DNA of 64,000 bases from Asterias amurensis (taxonomy: Eukaryota > Echinodermata > Asteroidea > Forcipulatida > Asteriidae): NCBI RefSeq assembly GCF_032118995.1, contig NC_092662.1, positions 16,071,701 to 16,135,700 of the forward strand. The letters run 5' to 3'. Positions within the stretch are counted from its first letter, which is position 1. Every line of letters begins with the position of its first letter. This document shows positions 1 through 32,251 of this stretch, piece after piece. Both the position numbers and the translations under genes were made by a program. Below the pieces are notes generated by a model. It had not been told where the DNA came from. It did no database searches and saw only the letters and a program-made list of their open reading frames with translations.

Positions 1-1135
1 CGACAGAATCGTACAGAAATTGTCTACCTTTCTGTGGCAGTACTGCAATCGCACATTTGACCAGAAATACCCATCTAACTTTGTTGAACCACCACACAGA
101 GTGATTGAGTGTTAAAAGGATTCAGGGGTCAACCGAAAGGCAGTTATACATTAAAATAATTTGTTTCAAATGCACACCGTTAAGCATTTTACCTCGTCCC
201 ACAAAACTACTTTTTGCACTATACAAAATTTCCTTTTGTTCAAGTTCCAGTTCACCGAACATTCACTTCTGGAAAAAAATATCATCTCACTTTCTTTACA
301 TTCAAATGAACACACAACTCAATGCAGAGTATTTTATAGTCCTACAGGCATTGATGTTTACGGTTCAGTGACGTTGCTCTACATAACTTCCAAAACCTTC
401 AAACTAATCTCCTCAAACAACAATTAGTTGGCTACAGGCTTGTTCACTCATCCATCTTGGACTGTCAGATTGGTAGTGACTTCAATTTTTTGAGTGATTT
501 ACTGTAATTCTTCATCACTCATAATTACACATTCCGTAACATGACACCCAATCTGATAATGTTGGTGATCATGCTTACTTGATCAGTTTACTAGAGTGCA
601 GTACTTAGTTCATCACCATTCAGTTACTCAACAACCAAAACCGTTGGACTGTGACTGTATGCCTCATCTTACGTAAAGCAGTTACTTTTGCAGTACTCAG
701 TCCAACACCAGGAGTAACTACCACCCAAACTGTTTATGGTGGCAGCCCAAATCCCATGTAAAGCATTAATATAGTGCCAACCACAGTCCAACACCTATCA
801 GTAACTCAACAACCAAACAGTTCGACAGACTCAAACAAATCAAGCAGTTGGATTGATAGGGGTGTGGGTGGCAAGGGTTTCAAAAGGAAAATAAGCAAAG
901 TTTGGTAGATTACGAAAAATGGAATAAAGCTGTTGGAATGGCTCCTTGTTCTACATCTCAGCAAATCAAGAGTGTATAGGTGGGAAGAAGCAGAAGGCTT
1001 GGTTTCACGCTCAAACTTTCTACTAATGACGTAAAGACCACCTGAAACCTTGAGTTAACCGGTTCCTAGAAGAGACTCGTAACCACATGGTTTTTACCAC
1101 ACATTTCATCAAGTATAATGCTATATCAAACTTAC
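1..1135 (-). other. Intron of partial SLC6 gene
   Basis: Intron 3 of the partial SLC6 gene. No exon is recognisable. Degenerate repeats of a phrase like CAGTTACTCAACAACCAAA recur at about 620-660, 690-720 and 790-830, suggesting an old minisatellite. Confidence 0.5.
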
Positions 1136-4100
1136 CTCTGAACATTGGTACGGCTCTCCAGCAGGTGATTGGACCTTGACTGCAATATTGACCAAAGCTG
1201 ACTTCAAGGAAGAACAAGGGTAGACCGGCAAACGCCAACATGATGACGTAGGGGATAAGGAAAGCACCTGGGAAGAAAGAGAAGACATCGTTTATAATTT
1301 ATCAGGTCTTGAATTCACCCATGGCACCCACAGTGGTGCCTGTCCTTTGGCCGTGGTGCCCTAGTTGGAAAGTTCCAATCTAATTTACATTTTCCTCATA
1401 GAGGCACCCCTTGAAGACAGTGGACACTATTGGTAATTGTCAAAGTTTAATCTACTCACTTGGTGTATCTCAACATATGCACAAAATAACAAACCTGTGA
1501 AAATTTTAGCTCAATTGGTCATCGAAGTTGCGAGATAATAATGAAAGAAAATAACACCCTGTCGCATGAAGTTGTGTGGTTTCAGATGCTTTATTTCAAC
1601 ACCTCAAATACTAAACTCCAGGTCTCGAAATCAAATTCGTGGAAAATTACTTCTTTCTCAAAAACTATGTCACTTCAGAGGGAGCTGTTTCTCACAATGT
1701 TTTATACTATCAACCTCTCCCCATTACTCATAATCAAGAAAGGATTTGTGCTAATAATTATTTTTGAGTAATTACCAAAAGTGTCCACTGCCTTTAACAA
1801 AGCAAATTTTCTGTGCCCTTTTCAGGAGAGAAGTTTAAGGCCTGTTTTTGGATCACCACTAGTCACAAGCAAATAAGCACACATTCAGGTCTCAAATTTG
1901 GGTGAAAATATCTACAAGACAGCTACAAATCTTCACCGGACCAGAAAGTTTGTTCTGAGCTAGATCACAACAAAAAATGAAACAAAGAATAGGTTCACAA
2001 CCGTTGACAGGAACAATTAAAGCTTTTTGAGAAGTTCTTTTCATTTTTTTTTATGGGATCAGAATAGAAAGATAAAAAGTCAGCTTTTGAACATATTTTC
2101 TTTTGAAGTTAATAATGCCGTGAGGTACTCAACAAACAAAAACATGTCGGTAGCCACTACCTTTTGCATTCGATATGAAATAAATTAGAATCTTATTTAC
2201 TCAAATGAGATATATTCATTTTGATAATTAAAAAAAGAGGAAAAAGTGGTGGCAGGAGCGGGATATCTTTCCCAACAAAGTAGGGGGGGGGAAATTGATA
2301 ACTCACCTCCTCCATTGCGGTAACAGAGATAGGGGAATCTCCACACATTACCGAGGCCTACAGCGTACCCAGTACAGGACAAGAGGAACTCAAACTTGTT
2401 GGACCAGTTACCTCTCTCCTCATTCTCATCCCCATCACTGGACTCGACCAGCTCCACCTCACCCTGGAATACAAAAAAAAGTGGATTCAAATTAGTTAAC
2501 CCTTTAAAGCCATTGGACCCTTTCGATAAACAGTGTTGTCCAAGGCCCTTACTTTGTGTACCACAACTTCTATATCAAATAACAAACCTGTGAAAATTTA
2601 GGCTCAATTGGTCATCGGAGTCGGGAGAAAACAACGGAAAACCCCACTCTTGTTTCCGCGCATTTCGCCGTGTCATGACATGTGTTTAAATAAATCCATA
2701 ATTCTCGTTAACGAGAATTTATATTGTGTTGCTGTTTTCTCAAAAAGTAAAGCCTTTCATGGAATAATATTTCAAGAGAAGTCTTTCACCATTGCCTTCT
2801 GTAAGCCCTGTAAGTTATTTGTAAATCTGTTACGTTTTTTTTTCTGAACCGAAAGGGTCCAATGGCTTTAATACTACAAAATCCCACAAGAGACTGTGGA
2901 GATTAACACTACAAAAAACCACATAAGAGATGTATTCTCCAACAGGCCCTTTCTACAAAATGCCACATGAGACTGATGGAGGACATTTTCACAGTACACA
3001 AGCCACTATCGGTGTACGCTTTTGCCTAACTCCCCATGCAACAAATGGCCTACGCTACAAATTACCACAGGAGACAGTGGAAACCAAGTGCACTGTTACT
3101 CTCCTTACATAGTGGCCCTTGCTAAAAAATATCACAGAAGACTGGAGACTGGGTCCACTTTACTCTGGCTCTTTCCACAACATACCACAAGAGACTGAGG
3201 GGTACAAAAAGTTCACAGTACACTAGGTACTAATGACGAACTATTGCCTAAAAGGGCCTTGCCACAAAATCCCACAGGAAGACTGTGGACACCAAGTCCA
3301 CAGTACGCAAGCTAGTGAAGTACCCTTCTGCCCAAATGTTACCTATGTCTTCCCTCTTTATATGTGTATGTGTCACTATCAGACTTTACACAACTACATC
3401 TCTTTAGTGCTAAAAACGGATCCAAGTAATATGTCCAGCTATTTACGATTGGGTTCCATCGTGCATGTCACATGGCGGATGCTACCAGGTAAACAAGGAC
3501 ACTATAAAAGGTTTGAACAGTAGCTTGGCTAATGCTAGCAGCCCAAGTTGTAGAACTATATTGTAAACCAAACATCAAACAAATCTGTTTTCTCCAAATG
3601 TCCTTGAATTGATGACAGAACAAACTGTATGAAACCCTGCAGTGGGCCGGGTTGTATTTTAGCAGCGAGGCGTTTAGTGGCGTGATAGCACAATAGCAAA
3701 TATTTGCCGCTGTGGTATGAATTGAACCATGGGTGTGGGGATTGGCTGTCCCATGCATGGGCTTTCTATTCCACTCGTAGCTTAATTACCCATAACAACA
3801 GATTTTTATAAAGGTTTAAAAAGTAATGTGCACAAGTCGACCCTCCTTTTATCAGTTATAAAGAGTTCTGCTCATAAATAGTACATTCTGAGTTTATTCA
3901 TCTTATCTCCGCTTTGTGTTTAGTCGGTTTGCTGTCCCCTAAGCAAAAAGCAAATCACCTAGTCTTGACAGGAGGAGCTTCCCGTTATAAAGAGGTAGTT
4001 TGCTAGTCACAGGGACCTTGTTATAACAAAGTTGACTGCCAACCAAGGAACATAAATTTCGAAGCAAAGAACTCTCAATTATCTGCCCAATAAAATGTAA

Positions 4101-7095
4101 TTCATTGGTAATAAACCTGAAGGTTTACACACACAGACATGTTCTCAAGTATTTTCCTACCCACCAAAATATTTTTGTCTGTAAAATCCACTTTTCTTTT
4201 TAAAGTTTATGTTAACTTTCAAACCATAAATTTACACAAATAATTTCTCTAATTGATAAAATAAATTACAAATTGCTTGGCCAAAACTGCTTGTTATTGG
4301 TGTTTTTCAAGCAGATTTTGGCAGTTTTTCAAGCATGTAGAAGAGTTGGAAAATGATTAATTATTCTGATATGTTGATGAAAGCATATTGAAAAGAATGA
4401 AGTCATCATCAACCTTTTCAGTGGCCTCCTTTCCCCACGCCTGTACACAACTCCATAAGAATAAACTATTGAATATTTTCTTTACTTATGATCTGGAAGG
4501 TCATTCATTTACACCGAAGGGACAGCCACTATGACATTATAACCACGCTGTAGTGTGGACATTTTTGTTAAGCAAATAAAAAAAACTCCGACCTCACAAG
4601 TCCTTTGTATTGACAGTAAGCAAGTACAAACCATGTACAAACTAGGCCAACTAAATATTTGCCAGCTATAACCAATGTAATGTGGGTGGCATGCACCCTT
4701 GACATACTCATTCACAAACAAATTTGTTTCACCCTTTAGCATAAATTCATGTTTTTGTTTTTTTTTAATCTTTGTAATTTAATTTAGATCGATGTAATAT
4801 TGCTGAGGATATTTTACTGGTACTTGTCCATCAACTTCTGTTCTCTAACACTCATAGGCTTTAGGGGACAATAAGGAGATATACTTTATAGGCCCAAATG
4901 ATTTGATATACTTTTCATGCCATCCAAAAGTTATTTTGCTGGTTTTTTTTCTGAAGGCAAAGTGGTTTCTTTTCAATGATGAGCTCAGAAGGGACCATAA
5001 AAAATGGGATAAAACCTAATTTTAACATGTCATGATTTGTTTATTCGGACTTCCAACATGCAACTTCTTTATATATCTATATAAAGAAGTTGTCTAGAAA
5101 ACTACAATTAACAGTTTTCAATGTCACTACAAAATAAGGAACACAAGAATTTTATTTTTAAATTTCATAAAACGTCGCACAAGTTGGGTTTTTTTGGCCA
5201 TGTTGTTTTGCTATAGATTTGCTCTGGTGGCTGATGTAAGAAAAAGGCTTAGCTGCAAACCTGAGAGAGCTAAGTCCAAAATCCTGTCTTAAAATTAGTT
5301 AATCACCTAAAGTATCAAAGCACCATTGAAGACTTTGCTGGATTTACAAAACTACTTGCTTCATGGTCATTCTTAACAATGCTCCCATTTTTTGCCAGCA
5401 AAACTGTTGTGTGTAAGAAAACCCTAAGTCCCTAGGACCTTTGGCTCGGCATACCTCCCAAATCCTTTTTTGTCCCCATTAGACAACTCTCGTCAGATTA
5501 TCTTCTTTTTTTACTTTTAAAATGGCATAAAACAAGAGCGCTGAAAAGGGGCTTGTTTTTGCAAACTGAAACCAAAGTTTAAATTACCCAAAGTGCGACC
5601 CATTTGCCCCCTAAACGTTACCCTACTTTCGGGCTACATACACTGTATGAATTGGTGGCAGTGATTGATTACATTTGTCATGGGCTATTCAACATTCATT
5701 GCTACTACCATCACATCCAGCCATTCAACAAATTATCTCATAGAAAACTTTTAAAATGGTGAACAAGAGCACTGAAAAGGGGCTTGTTTTTTGTAAATTG
5801 AAACCACAATTTAAATTAGCCAAAAGTGCGACCCATGTGCCCCCTAAAATGTTACCCAACTCCGGGGCTACATACACTGTATGTGATGTATTGAATTTGT
5901 GACAGTGATTTATTTATTACATTGCCATGGACTAAATCAAGTTCATAGCTAATACCATCCCATTCAACCATTCAACATTATCAGCAGATTAACACAAAGG
6001 CTATTTTGTATGCGAGTCTAAAATTATACATGCTGCCAAAATGTTTTGGAATCAGAAATATTTATAGCACCTTTCACTAACCTAGGATTTCACTGGGTTT
6101 TTTTTTAAGACAGATTCTTTCCTTTTTTGGTTTTCATCTAAATAGTTCAATAGTCCAACTTGAGGCGTTTTTTTTTACACAATTTAGCAACATTTTTAAC
6201 AATTATTGTGCAAGATTTCATGATTTTAAAGATTTTAAAAATAGCTTTATATCTTGAGGGCAAGTAATAACAAAAAGTTATTTTAAACCTTAATTTACTT
6301 TGCATTTATAACATCAATTTCGGCAAGATGTCATGATTTTAAAGATATGAATAACAGTACTGATGAATAAATAACCTCAATAACTTGAAGGCATGATTGA
6401 TAAATCAAAAAGTAAACCCAAATTTTCTTTGATATATACCCACAACTGTTTCACTCACAAAATTATACTAACATGTTTTAAAATTGAAAATGAGACTTAT
6501 CGAGAGATAGGATTCATGAGTAAATCAAATTGAATATCTGGAACAAATAAACACCAATTCACCCAAAATTGTGACGAATTTGAAAAAATAAAATATATGT
6601 GTCACAAACATTTAATCAAAAGCAATTTCTCATTTGAATAAATAAGATACTTATCTATTTCACAGTTAATGAAAAAGTGAGTCAGAAAACGAACTTCGCC
6701 CTAGTCCCCCCCCCCCCCCAAAAAAAAAGTCTTTACACTCGTTCAATAAAAGTCAACCCCGACTTGTTCAACAAGTTTCATTTTGTTAAAAATAAAAGTT
6801 TACCCAATTTATTAACACATTTTGTAGATATCAGAAGACATTTGCTGCCAATAAGCTGGCAAAACTGCCCACTCAAATTACCACACGACAAATTATGAAC
6901 TTTATAAACCAATTAAATTTACGTGTTCAGTCAAACCACACAATTAAACTTAGAGTAGACCAACCCAATGGAATTGTGTGAAAAGTATGACGCAGTTTTG
7001 TGAAGCTTCAAATATTTTCTAGTTATTTTAAATGTTGTCAGTTTATCCTTTAATACTTTAAATCTTACCTGATAATCATCAATTTCTTTCCCCAT
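1136..7095 (-). CDS. SLC6 transporter, downstream tandem paralogue (first three exons only)
   Basis: These are the first three coding exons of a sodium- and chloride-coupled solute transporter of the plasma membrane. Exon 1 is 7069-7095 (ATG at 7095, reading MGKEIDDYQ), exon 2 is 2307-2463 and exon 3 is 1136-1267. All junctions are GT-AG, in phases 0, 1 and 1, exactly as in the complete paralogue at 11447-30261. Exon 2 carries an acidic cytoplasmic tail and TM1 with [15 protein letters not shown], the family's most conserved segment, which lines the Na+ and substrate site. Exon 3 is TM2 ([16 protein letters not shown]). Exon 4 onward lies left of base 1, so whether the copy is intact cannot be judged. 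The start is supported by the MGK shared with the neighbour. Nearest families from memory are GlyT2 (SLC6A5) and B0,+ (SLC6A14). Confidence 0.88.
1411..1797. mobile_element. TTAA-type foldback MITE, family M1
   Basis: A 387-bp element with inverted ends: GACAGTGGACACTATTGGTA at the left and its complement (gtgtccactg) at the right. The right end finishes in TTAA and the left in the diverged TTGA. The interior contains a short palindrome around 'cctcaaat..' and no coding capacity. It lies in intron 2 of the partial SLC6 gene. Family M1 recurs at least ten times in the window. Confidence 0.85.
2504..2871. mobile_element. TTAA-type foldback MITE, family M2
   Basis: Starts TTAAAGCCATTGGACCCTTT and ends with the exact complement ...GGGTCCAATGGCTTTAA. 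The interior shares the phrase AACAAACCTGTGAAAATTTA with family M1, so M1 and M2 look related. It is non-coding and lies in intron 1 of the partial SLC6 gene, 41 bp from the exon 2 acceptor. Confidence 0.88.
2872..3330. repeat. Degenerate minisatellite, unit about 65 bp
   Basis: Roughly seven diverged units built on 'ggccctttccacaaaat.ccacaagagactgtgga', each followed by 'aagtccacagtac'. Seen by eye only. It starts directly at the right end of the MITE at 2504-2871. Confidence 0.7.
3331..5510 (-). other. Intron 1 of partial SLC6 gene, no feature
   Basis: AT-rich intron sequence. No exon, convincing transposon end or conserved motif was seen, except a short palindrome at about 5068-5092 (tttatatatctatataaag). 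Confidence 0.5.
5515..5915. repeat. Direct duplication, period about 233 bp
   Basis: The phrase 'acaagagcgctgaaaaggggcttgtttt' and about 130 following bases, including 'gtgcgacccat' and 'gctacatacactgtat', occur at about 5519-5670 and again at about 5752-5910 with point differences. It lies in intron 1 of the partial SLC6 gene. Confidence 0.8.
5916..7068 (-). other. Intron 1, AT-rich, no feature
   Basis: Very AT-rich intron with a C run at about 6706-6719. No exon or mobile-element ends recognised. Confidence 0.5.
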
Positions 7096-7504
7096 GTTTG
7101 GTTGCCGACTACTCGTCGAATTTCGGCAGAGAATTCAAAGCACTTTCTGGGGTCTAGCGAGTTGAATTGGTATGCGACTTCATAAAATGGCGACGCCCTG
7201 AAAATGAAGTTCCACTTTAGCCCCACTGCAAATCAATGTGTACACTCTTTCTGGTTCCGCTTCGGTGAACGGCCTCAAAGAGAGCCCTTTTCACCCTCAA
7301 GAACTGTCTTTATTATGGTAATTTTTCAAGGAGGCTTTCTGGTCGAGTGAAGATGCTTTAGAATTAGTCATTTCGTTTGGTCAACTTCTATTGTGGGGAC
7401 ACCATGCAGGCCTGAACCAATCAAAGTTTACTTGATATTTTTTTTTGGCGGTGGAAAATTACTAGCGCCACCTTCCGGTTGGCAAAAGTTGAACTTTTTT
7501 TTGA

Positions 7505-7575
7505 GGGGGGCGGGGCGGGGGCGGGAGCGGGGGGGGGGGGGGCGGGGGCGGGGGCGGGGTCGGGGGCGGGGGGGG
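7505..7575. promoter_or_regulatory. G-rich tract upstream of the partial SLC6 start
   Basis: About 70 bases of almost pure G broken by single C residues (repeated GGGGCGGGG), 410-480 bp upstream of the ATG at 7095. It contains many GC-box-like GGGGCGGGG units and enough G runs for quadruplexes. A promoter role is inference; it may simply be a low-complexity expansion. Confidence 0.4.
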
Positions 7576-8195
7576 TATAATATTCAAATTATTCTCCCCA
7601 CTTCTGTCAAACATGACTACCTCCTTCAAACGTTGACTTGAGCTGGAATTTAGTATTTAGAAAGCACACATTAGGCTGTCATTAGTTATTTTATTATATT
7701 GTTGCAAAAGCCCACAGTAGCACCCCCCCCCCCCCCCTCTCGTCTGCTCAAAATTGATAGGATCACTAATGTATTCTTTGTATGGGTCTGATAAAAAATA
7801 CTTTTGTACCATGTTTATTTTGCAACTCATAGTAAACCTGGTTTATTTATCAAGCACTTTTCATTTATTGAGCAGAACAGTGATTTTAACAAAATAAAGA
7901 TTAAAAAAAAAACGGTCTGTACTTTTCAGATTTCCTCAATTATTTTTGCTTAAAGATAGGCCTACTTTTTAAAACAAATTCGAAATCCCTAGCCCTAACC
8001 GTAACCCTGACCCAAAATCGACAACACAAAACAAAAACAACACAATCAACAACAACAAAAACATTTAAGAATCACAAAAGTTGTATCAAGAGCTTTTTCT
8101 TTTATTGGAAATGCAAAATCTGTGTCAATCAAAATTTACATACAGAATGTATTGTCCCCCATCACATCCACATTGAGTCAACTGAGGATTGAGTA
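7576..8195. other. Intergenic, low complexity
   Basis: Between the two SLC6 genes. Contains a C run at about 7722-7737 and a degenerate 'ccctagccctaaccgtaaccctgaccc' stretch at 7987-8013. No gene seen. Confidence 0.5.
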
Positions 8196-8204
8196 TAAAA
8201 ACGC

Positions 8205-8530
8205 TTTTTCCTACAGATTCAATTAATAATAATAATAACAAGTTCTTATATAGCGCATTTCACAATAAACTGTATCAATGCCCTTCACATTAGTCCCCTG
8301 GTCATTGGGCCAATAAACATCCCTTTAATCTTTCTTAGCTCCCATTTAGGGAGTATACAGCCCCGAGCTTCTGTGGCGCTCCGAAAGCTTTTCATTCACA
8401 ATATCAACCTCTACCCTCGCAGGTACCCATTTATACCCCTGGGTGAAGAGAAGCAATTATAATAGAGTATCTTGCTCAAGGGCACAAGTGTCACGACCAG
8501 GATTCGAACCCACAATTCATCAACCTGGAG
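8205..8530 (-). mobile_element. tRNA-derived SINE, antisense copy
   Basis: Read on the minus strand it has a pol III B-box-like GGTTCGAATCC (8502-8512 complement), then 'cacttgtgcccttgagcaagatac', a 'cttcacccaggggta' body, and a tail ending in 'gcgctatataagaac' plus (TTA)n. This is the usual head, body and microsatellite-tail order of a SINE. Confidence 0.7.
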
Positions 8531-8899
8531 AAAAAATATTTTAAAAATTACCCTAAATTATTTTTTGCAAAATGCTGTAAAAAATGTCCCGTGATACAAT
8601 TTAAAATGAGCTCCTTAAAGCATCAACTTATTTTGAAATTGATTTATTTGTGTGCTCAATCAAATTGGGCTCTATAATCACAATTTTGCAGAAAATTTCA
8701 CAAACAAAGACTTGGAGATAAGACCTACAAAACCGTCTGCTAACTTTGAAAATACAACATTGGATAAAAACTGACGTTGACTAAAAGTTGCAAGTTGAAA
8801 ATAAAATAGAAATGTGCAGGATGGCTAATTATAAATGATTAATAATAATAATAAATTAGTACAGTGGACTTTTGTCAGAGTGCCGCCATACTTGCCGAG

Positions 8900-9276
8900 T
8901 GCCATGTGTGATAAGATCTTGGGTCTCTACTTCAACCCAAAAAGTAGCTTAGCTCGACTGTGCTCACTTGAGCCATCTTGCCAAAAACGTCATTTCTTAA
9001 ATCCAATCTGTGACTGGCATTGTGCTAATATTGGCTTAGCAGGAAAAAAAGTATTAAGCGATATTTTCTGCTTAAGCAGCTCTATGAAATTGGGCCCTGT
9101 ATAAAGCCTCTAAGCACCCCAACTTGCTAAGCATAGACAACTCTTGCTTAGTAAAAATAGGTTACCAGCCAAAATACTGTACATTGCTGTGACTGGTACC
9201 CTGATCATCTCTCGCTAAGCAAAGATTTTGCAAAACGGAATTTTCTGCTAAACAGTTCTTTTGAATTGGGCCTTAG
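8900..9276. mobile_element. Two adjoining GGGCCC-family MITE copies
   Basis: Both carry the shared end 'gcagctctatgaaattgggcc' or its diverged form and interior 'cttagca' palindromes. The first spans about 8900-9104 and the second about 9080-9276. The family recurs at 18867, 37862, 43368, 48880, 49030, 50697 and 53266. Confidence 0.7.
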
Positions 9277-11446
9277 TCTGCATCAATATAAATGAGATAT
9301 AAAACAAAATGGCGGCACACTGACGTATAAGCCAATTCAAACACACAACATAATGATAAAGGCTGTTTCTGGATTAAAGGCTTGGGCAACGGCTATGACC
9401 ACGGTTGGCTAGCTGATAAAGCCAGTTACTCTTCAGCAGTATGGCACTGTAGCCAACAGCCATAGCCACAACAAAGACACTTAATCTGAACACAATTCAA
9501 ACAAAAACATGTAAACAAAACATATACATTTAAAGAAGATAATTTCATAATTTACAGTATAAGAATTTCCAGTATTGATACAAACATATCTAAACTGTAC
9601 AGAAATATTAATTATTCATTATTGGAATGCAATTATTAAACTCACAAAAAAAAACACCTAAAATATACAAATATTGGCAACTTGTTCCTTTCTACAGTGC
9701 ATATAAAAACTGGTTAGAGGAGAGACATACATATTTGTGTACAAAATGGAATTTTAAAACAAGAGATAAAAAGGAAAAAATGCTTAGTGTAGGCCTATAC
9801 TAATAATGTACTCTTTGAAAATAATTTTTGTCCAGAGGCGAAATGAGATGACTTATTTATTAGGGCTGTTTCAGAATTGTTGACAAATTATGGCAAAGGA
9901 AACATTTTGTATTACAAAAGTTTGCGTTAGGCTGATTTAGGTTTTTCCATTAGACTGTGGCACATTACACTCAGCAGCCACTGCCAGAAACGTCAGAGCA
10001 AACACTTTCTCTTTTTAACTGGGTTTATTTGTGTGTACATTACACAACACTAACATGTCTTGAAACACCATTTCACGAAACATCCTGAATACAATATCTA
10101 TTAAAATATCTCACTCTTGCCTTTTGTGATATGACTCAAATCTTGCTTTCCCAAATATATATTTGAGAATATCTTGCTGAGAACATTCTTAAAGGCCTGC
10201 ATGTATAATATTTATCATAAAATATACTTTATATTAAATGATACAACTATCACAATTAAATTCAGTAAAGTAGACTACTTTTCCCAATCAAGTTTCACAA
10301 ACTATATCTAAATATATATATCATTATATCATTATATATCAATATAATCAATTGTAAAAATACAATATATATTGTAGGTGTGACCCCTCCCAACCCCACC
10401 TCTGCCCCGCCCCCAATTATCAACTCTGGAACCCCTTTATGTCATATACGTTTTGGTGACTGTAATATATTATACAATTATTGATAAAAATATTATTTTC
10501 ATAGAAAACTGCTTTCCACAGATGTTAAAAATCACAAGGCACTGATTAGTGGTGTATACAAAAAACATCAAGTTCATTTTTTAAGATAACTTAGAAATGT
10601 ACAACTACTTTACATTTCCCTCTACTTAAATTTTTTTTAAAATATAATTCATGAATGTGAAATCTTTGTTTCAAACATGAAAGGCGTTGGTGAATTGTGA
10701 ATTATTTTTTTTAAATCTACTTGCCGAGTTTTGCAAGTTCCAATAAAATTTTGTTTTTAAAATATTTTGCATATAAAAAAGCACTCTGCACTAATACTTA
10801 AAACTTAGAATCAAGATCTTAGACAACTAGTCAAATTTCACAAATGTATGCGTTATGTAAAATGTCTGTACATAGGCCTAACTAATGGACGTGGTTTCAT
10901 GTTGGAATCCCAAAAATACTTCTTTTAGCAGACGTCTCTTGGTGCAAAACCTTCAATAAAAGTTCATAACTTGAACTTATAAACAGAGCTATAATAATAA
11001 TTTGAAATTTTGAAATTAAAAAAGAAATATATTCCACAATAGAAATAAAATGTCCTGATAAAAAGGTTTTGAGCATTGAAGCTACAAGAATACACGTACA
11101 TGTATAAACAATGAGCTCTGGTTTTTGGAAGACTTTATACATACTGATGAGATCTTGAATTTGCGAAGAGAAATCCACTTTGATCCGTTCAGCCAGATTG
11201 TATACATGGTTGAACCTTCAAGTTTACTATTTATAGTTAATTCTTATCTTAAGTTAAAAAATACTGTATCATATTTTGATTTATAAAATAATAACAAAAG
11301 TGGCACTTTGTATTTAGCTCAATAAGTCAATGATGTATACTAAATAAAGGCTACTGGAGTAGTCAGTATAATGTCCAACTTTAGTGACAAAAAACTTGTT
11401 GAAAAAGAAGATGTGATTCTGTTTTAATAACTTTGAGGAGTTGTCC
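9277..11446. other. 3' flank of complete SLC6 gene, no gene seen
   Basis: AT-rich. It probably holds the 3' UTR of the complete SLC6 gene (stop at 11447); candidate AATAAA signals on the minus strand (TTTATT on plus) occur at about 9857 and 10025. An AT dinucleotide-rich patch lies at about 10305-10380. Confidence 0.45.
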
Positions 11447-30261
<18,815 letters not shown>

Positions 30262-31100
30262 TTTGCCTCCTTTTGTGGTGCGATGAACTAAAATGGAGGC
30301 TGGTTTTCACAATGACGTCAAAACCAGAATTGAATATTTCAGGTACCACCAGGTTTCGACGAGACGTGAAATCCTAACTGTACCCGCCAGTGACCCACCG
30401 GTTCAAAAAATGATAAATGGGGAATCGTAAACCGGGGGTAATTTAACTGTGAATCGGGGTCAGGCCGGACCCATCACGGTGATATGGGGACGGTTTGTAC
30501 GATCCTTTTGTTATGTAAATTGAGCTCGAGGAAATAATTCTCGGTCTACGATCACTGTGTGATACTGTCAGGTGAGATTTCAGTGCCTCACGTACGGCGC
30601 CATACGCTTAGGGCAGTGCTCAACCATGCGTATATTTTGACTGTATTTAGATATCAGGTATATAGCCATGTAATAATGCTATTGTTACGTGATCATCATT
30701 GGTAGGTTGGAACAGCGCCATCTGTTGTCGGTTGTGTGTGAAATTGAATCCTTTGCTTTAAGATTGTACATAAAAAAAAGATCCAACCCCCAATTTTTAT
30801 CCTTCAGCAGTGTAAAAATTGGTGCTGAAAGGTTCTTTTACGTTTGATAACATAAATTGCAATAAAAACTTGCATGGTAAAACGTAACAGCAGCCTCGGA
30901 TTGAGCAACATTGAATAATACCACTCCACTTAATGGAAAAAGATATCACTTTATGCCCGACAAATTGACTATAGATTTTGATTTCTAAAGGATTACTCAT
31001 TAAGTGAACATTCGCTCCGGAGTTTCGGGACATCTGAAAAACGCAACCACTTTGGAAATGAAATGAAAGGTTAATTCTATTACATAATCTTTTATATAAT
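30262..31100. other. Upstream flank of complete SLC6 gene
   Basis: Must hold the SLC6 5' UTR and promoter. No TATA box or other core element can be named with confidence, and no other gene is seen. Confidence 0.4.
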
Positions 31101-31102
31101 GA

Positions 31103-31474
31103 TTAAAGCAGTGGACACTATTGGTAATTACTCAAAATAATTATCAGCATAAAACCTCATTTGCAACGAGTAATGGGGAGAGGTTGATGGTATAAAACAT
31201 TGTGAGAAATGGCTCCCTCTGAAATGACGTAGTTTTCGAGAAAGAAGTGATTTTTCCATTAATTTGATATCGAGACCTCAAGTTTAGAATTTGAGGTCCC
31301 GAAATCAAGCATCTGAACGCACACAACTTGGTGTGACAAGGGTGTTTTTTCTTTCATAGTTATCTCGCATCTCCACGACCAATCGAGCTCAAATTTTCAT
31401 TTATGCATATGGTGAGATACACCAAGTGAGAAGACTGGTCTTTGACAATTGCCAATAGTGTCCACTGTCTTTAA
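31103..31474. mobile_element. TTAA-type foldback MITE, family M1
   Basis: TTAAAGCAGTGGACACTATT at the left, AATAGTGTCCACTGTCTTTAA at the right, with the typical M1 interior. Intergenic. Confidence 0.88.
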
Positions 31475-32251
31475 AATCACCGAACGGTTTCCAAACAAAG
31501 GTGTACAATAACATTATCCCTGTTCGTCAGCAGGCATAATTTTTAGACTACTCCTCAAACTTTCTCACTTCTTTGGATTAAAAAAAGTGTCATTGGAAAA
31601 GCTTATTCTCCAGAGTGTATATACACATAAAAACAGCATTATCTAAGATTATTTAAGTCCTTGCCCCTATCATTCGTCAACCGGGAGCGCCGGGCGGTCC
31701 CCTGTGGCATGAGTAATAATTTCCTATAGTGAGTCCCTACTTTACATCACCACAGGAGAAAACTAAAAGGTTACATATAAACAGTTTCTATTTTTCCCCC
31801 GTGATTTTTACTCATTGATAATGCCAGGGTCATGTTACCAGACCGGTGGAAATAACAAGAGCTGTTTCAGAATAATGGCATAGAAAACTTATGCCTGCGA
31901 GTTATTGGTAAATCTTTCATTGAACTGAAGGAAGGTGGCGTTTAATCCGCAGAGAAGATTGTCTTTTCCACTCTGCGAGTTGTTTTTCTCTCATACATCT
32001 GACAGAAATGGCCGTAGGAGGGGGGGGGGAGTGTCATTGAACTTCAAACTCGTGTTTTTCCTTCGCCCCCGCACAAAGAATAGCGCCACCTATTGGTTAC
32101 ACTGATAGTTCGCCCTGGTTGGTCCAAAGTTGGACTGGTCCCCTGTAAGGATAAGGATGGGTATTGGGTTCATATGAGACAGAATGTTCAGTAGTCCATA
32201 GTTTCTCACCCACAGTGTGACAGCAACCAAATTTTGTTATGAGGCCTAATG

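Noticed and set aside
7986-8014. Interstitial telomere repeat (ccctaa-like)
   Set aside because: Only about four degenerate units with mixed sequence; too short to support.
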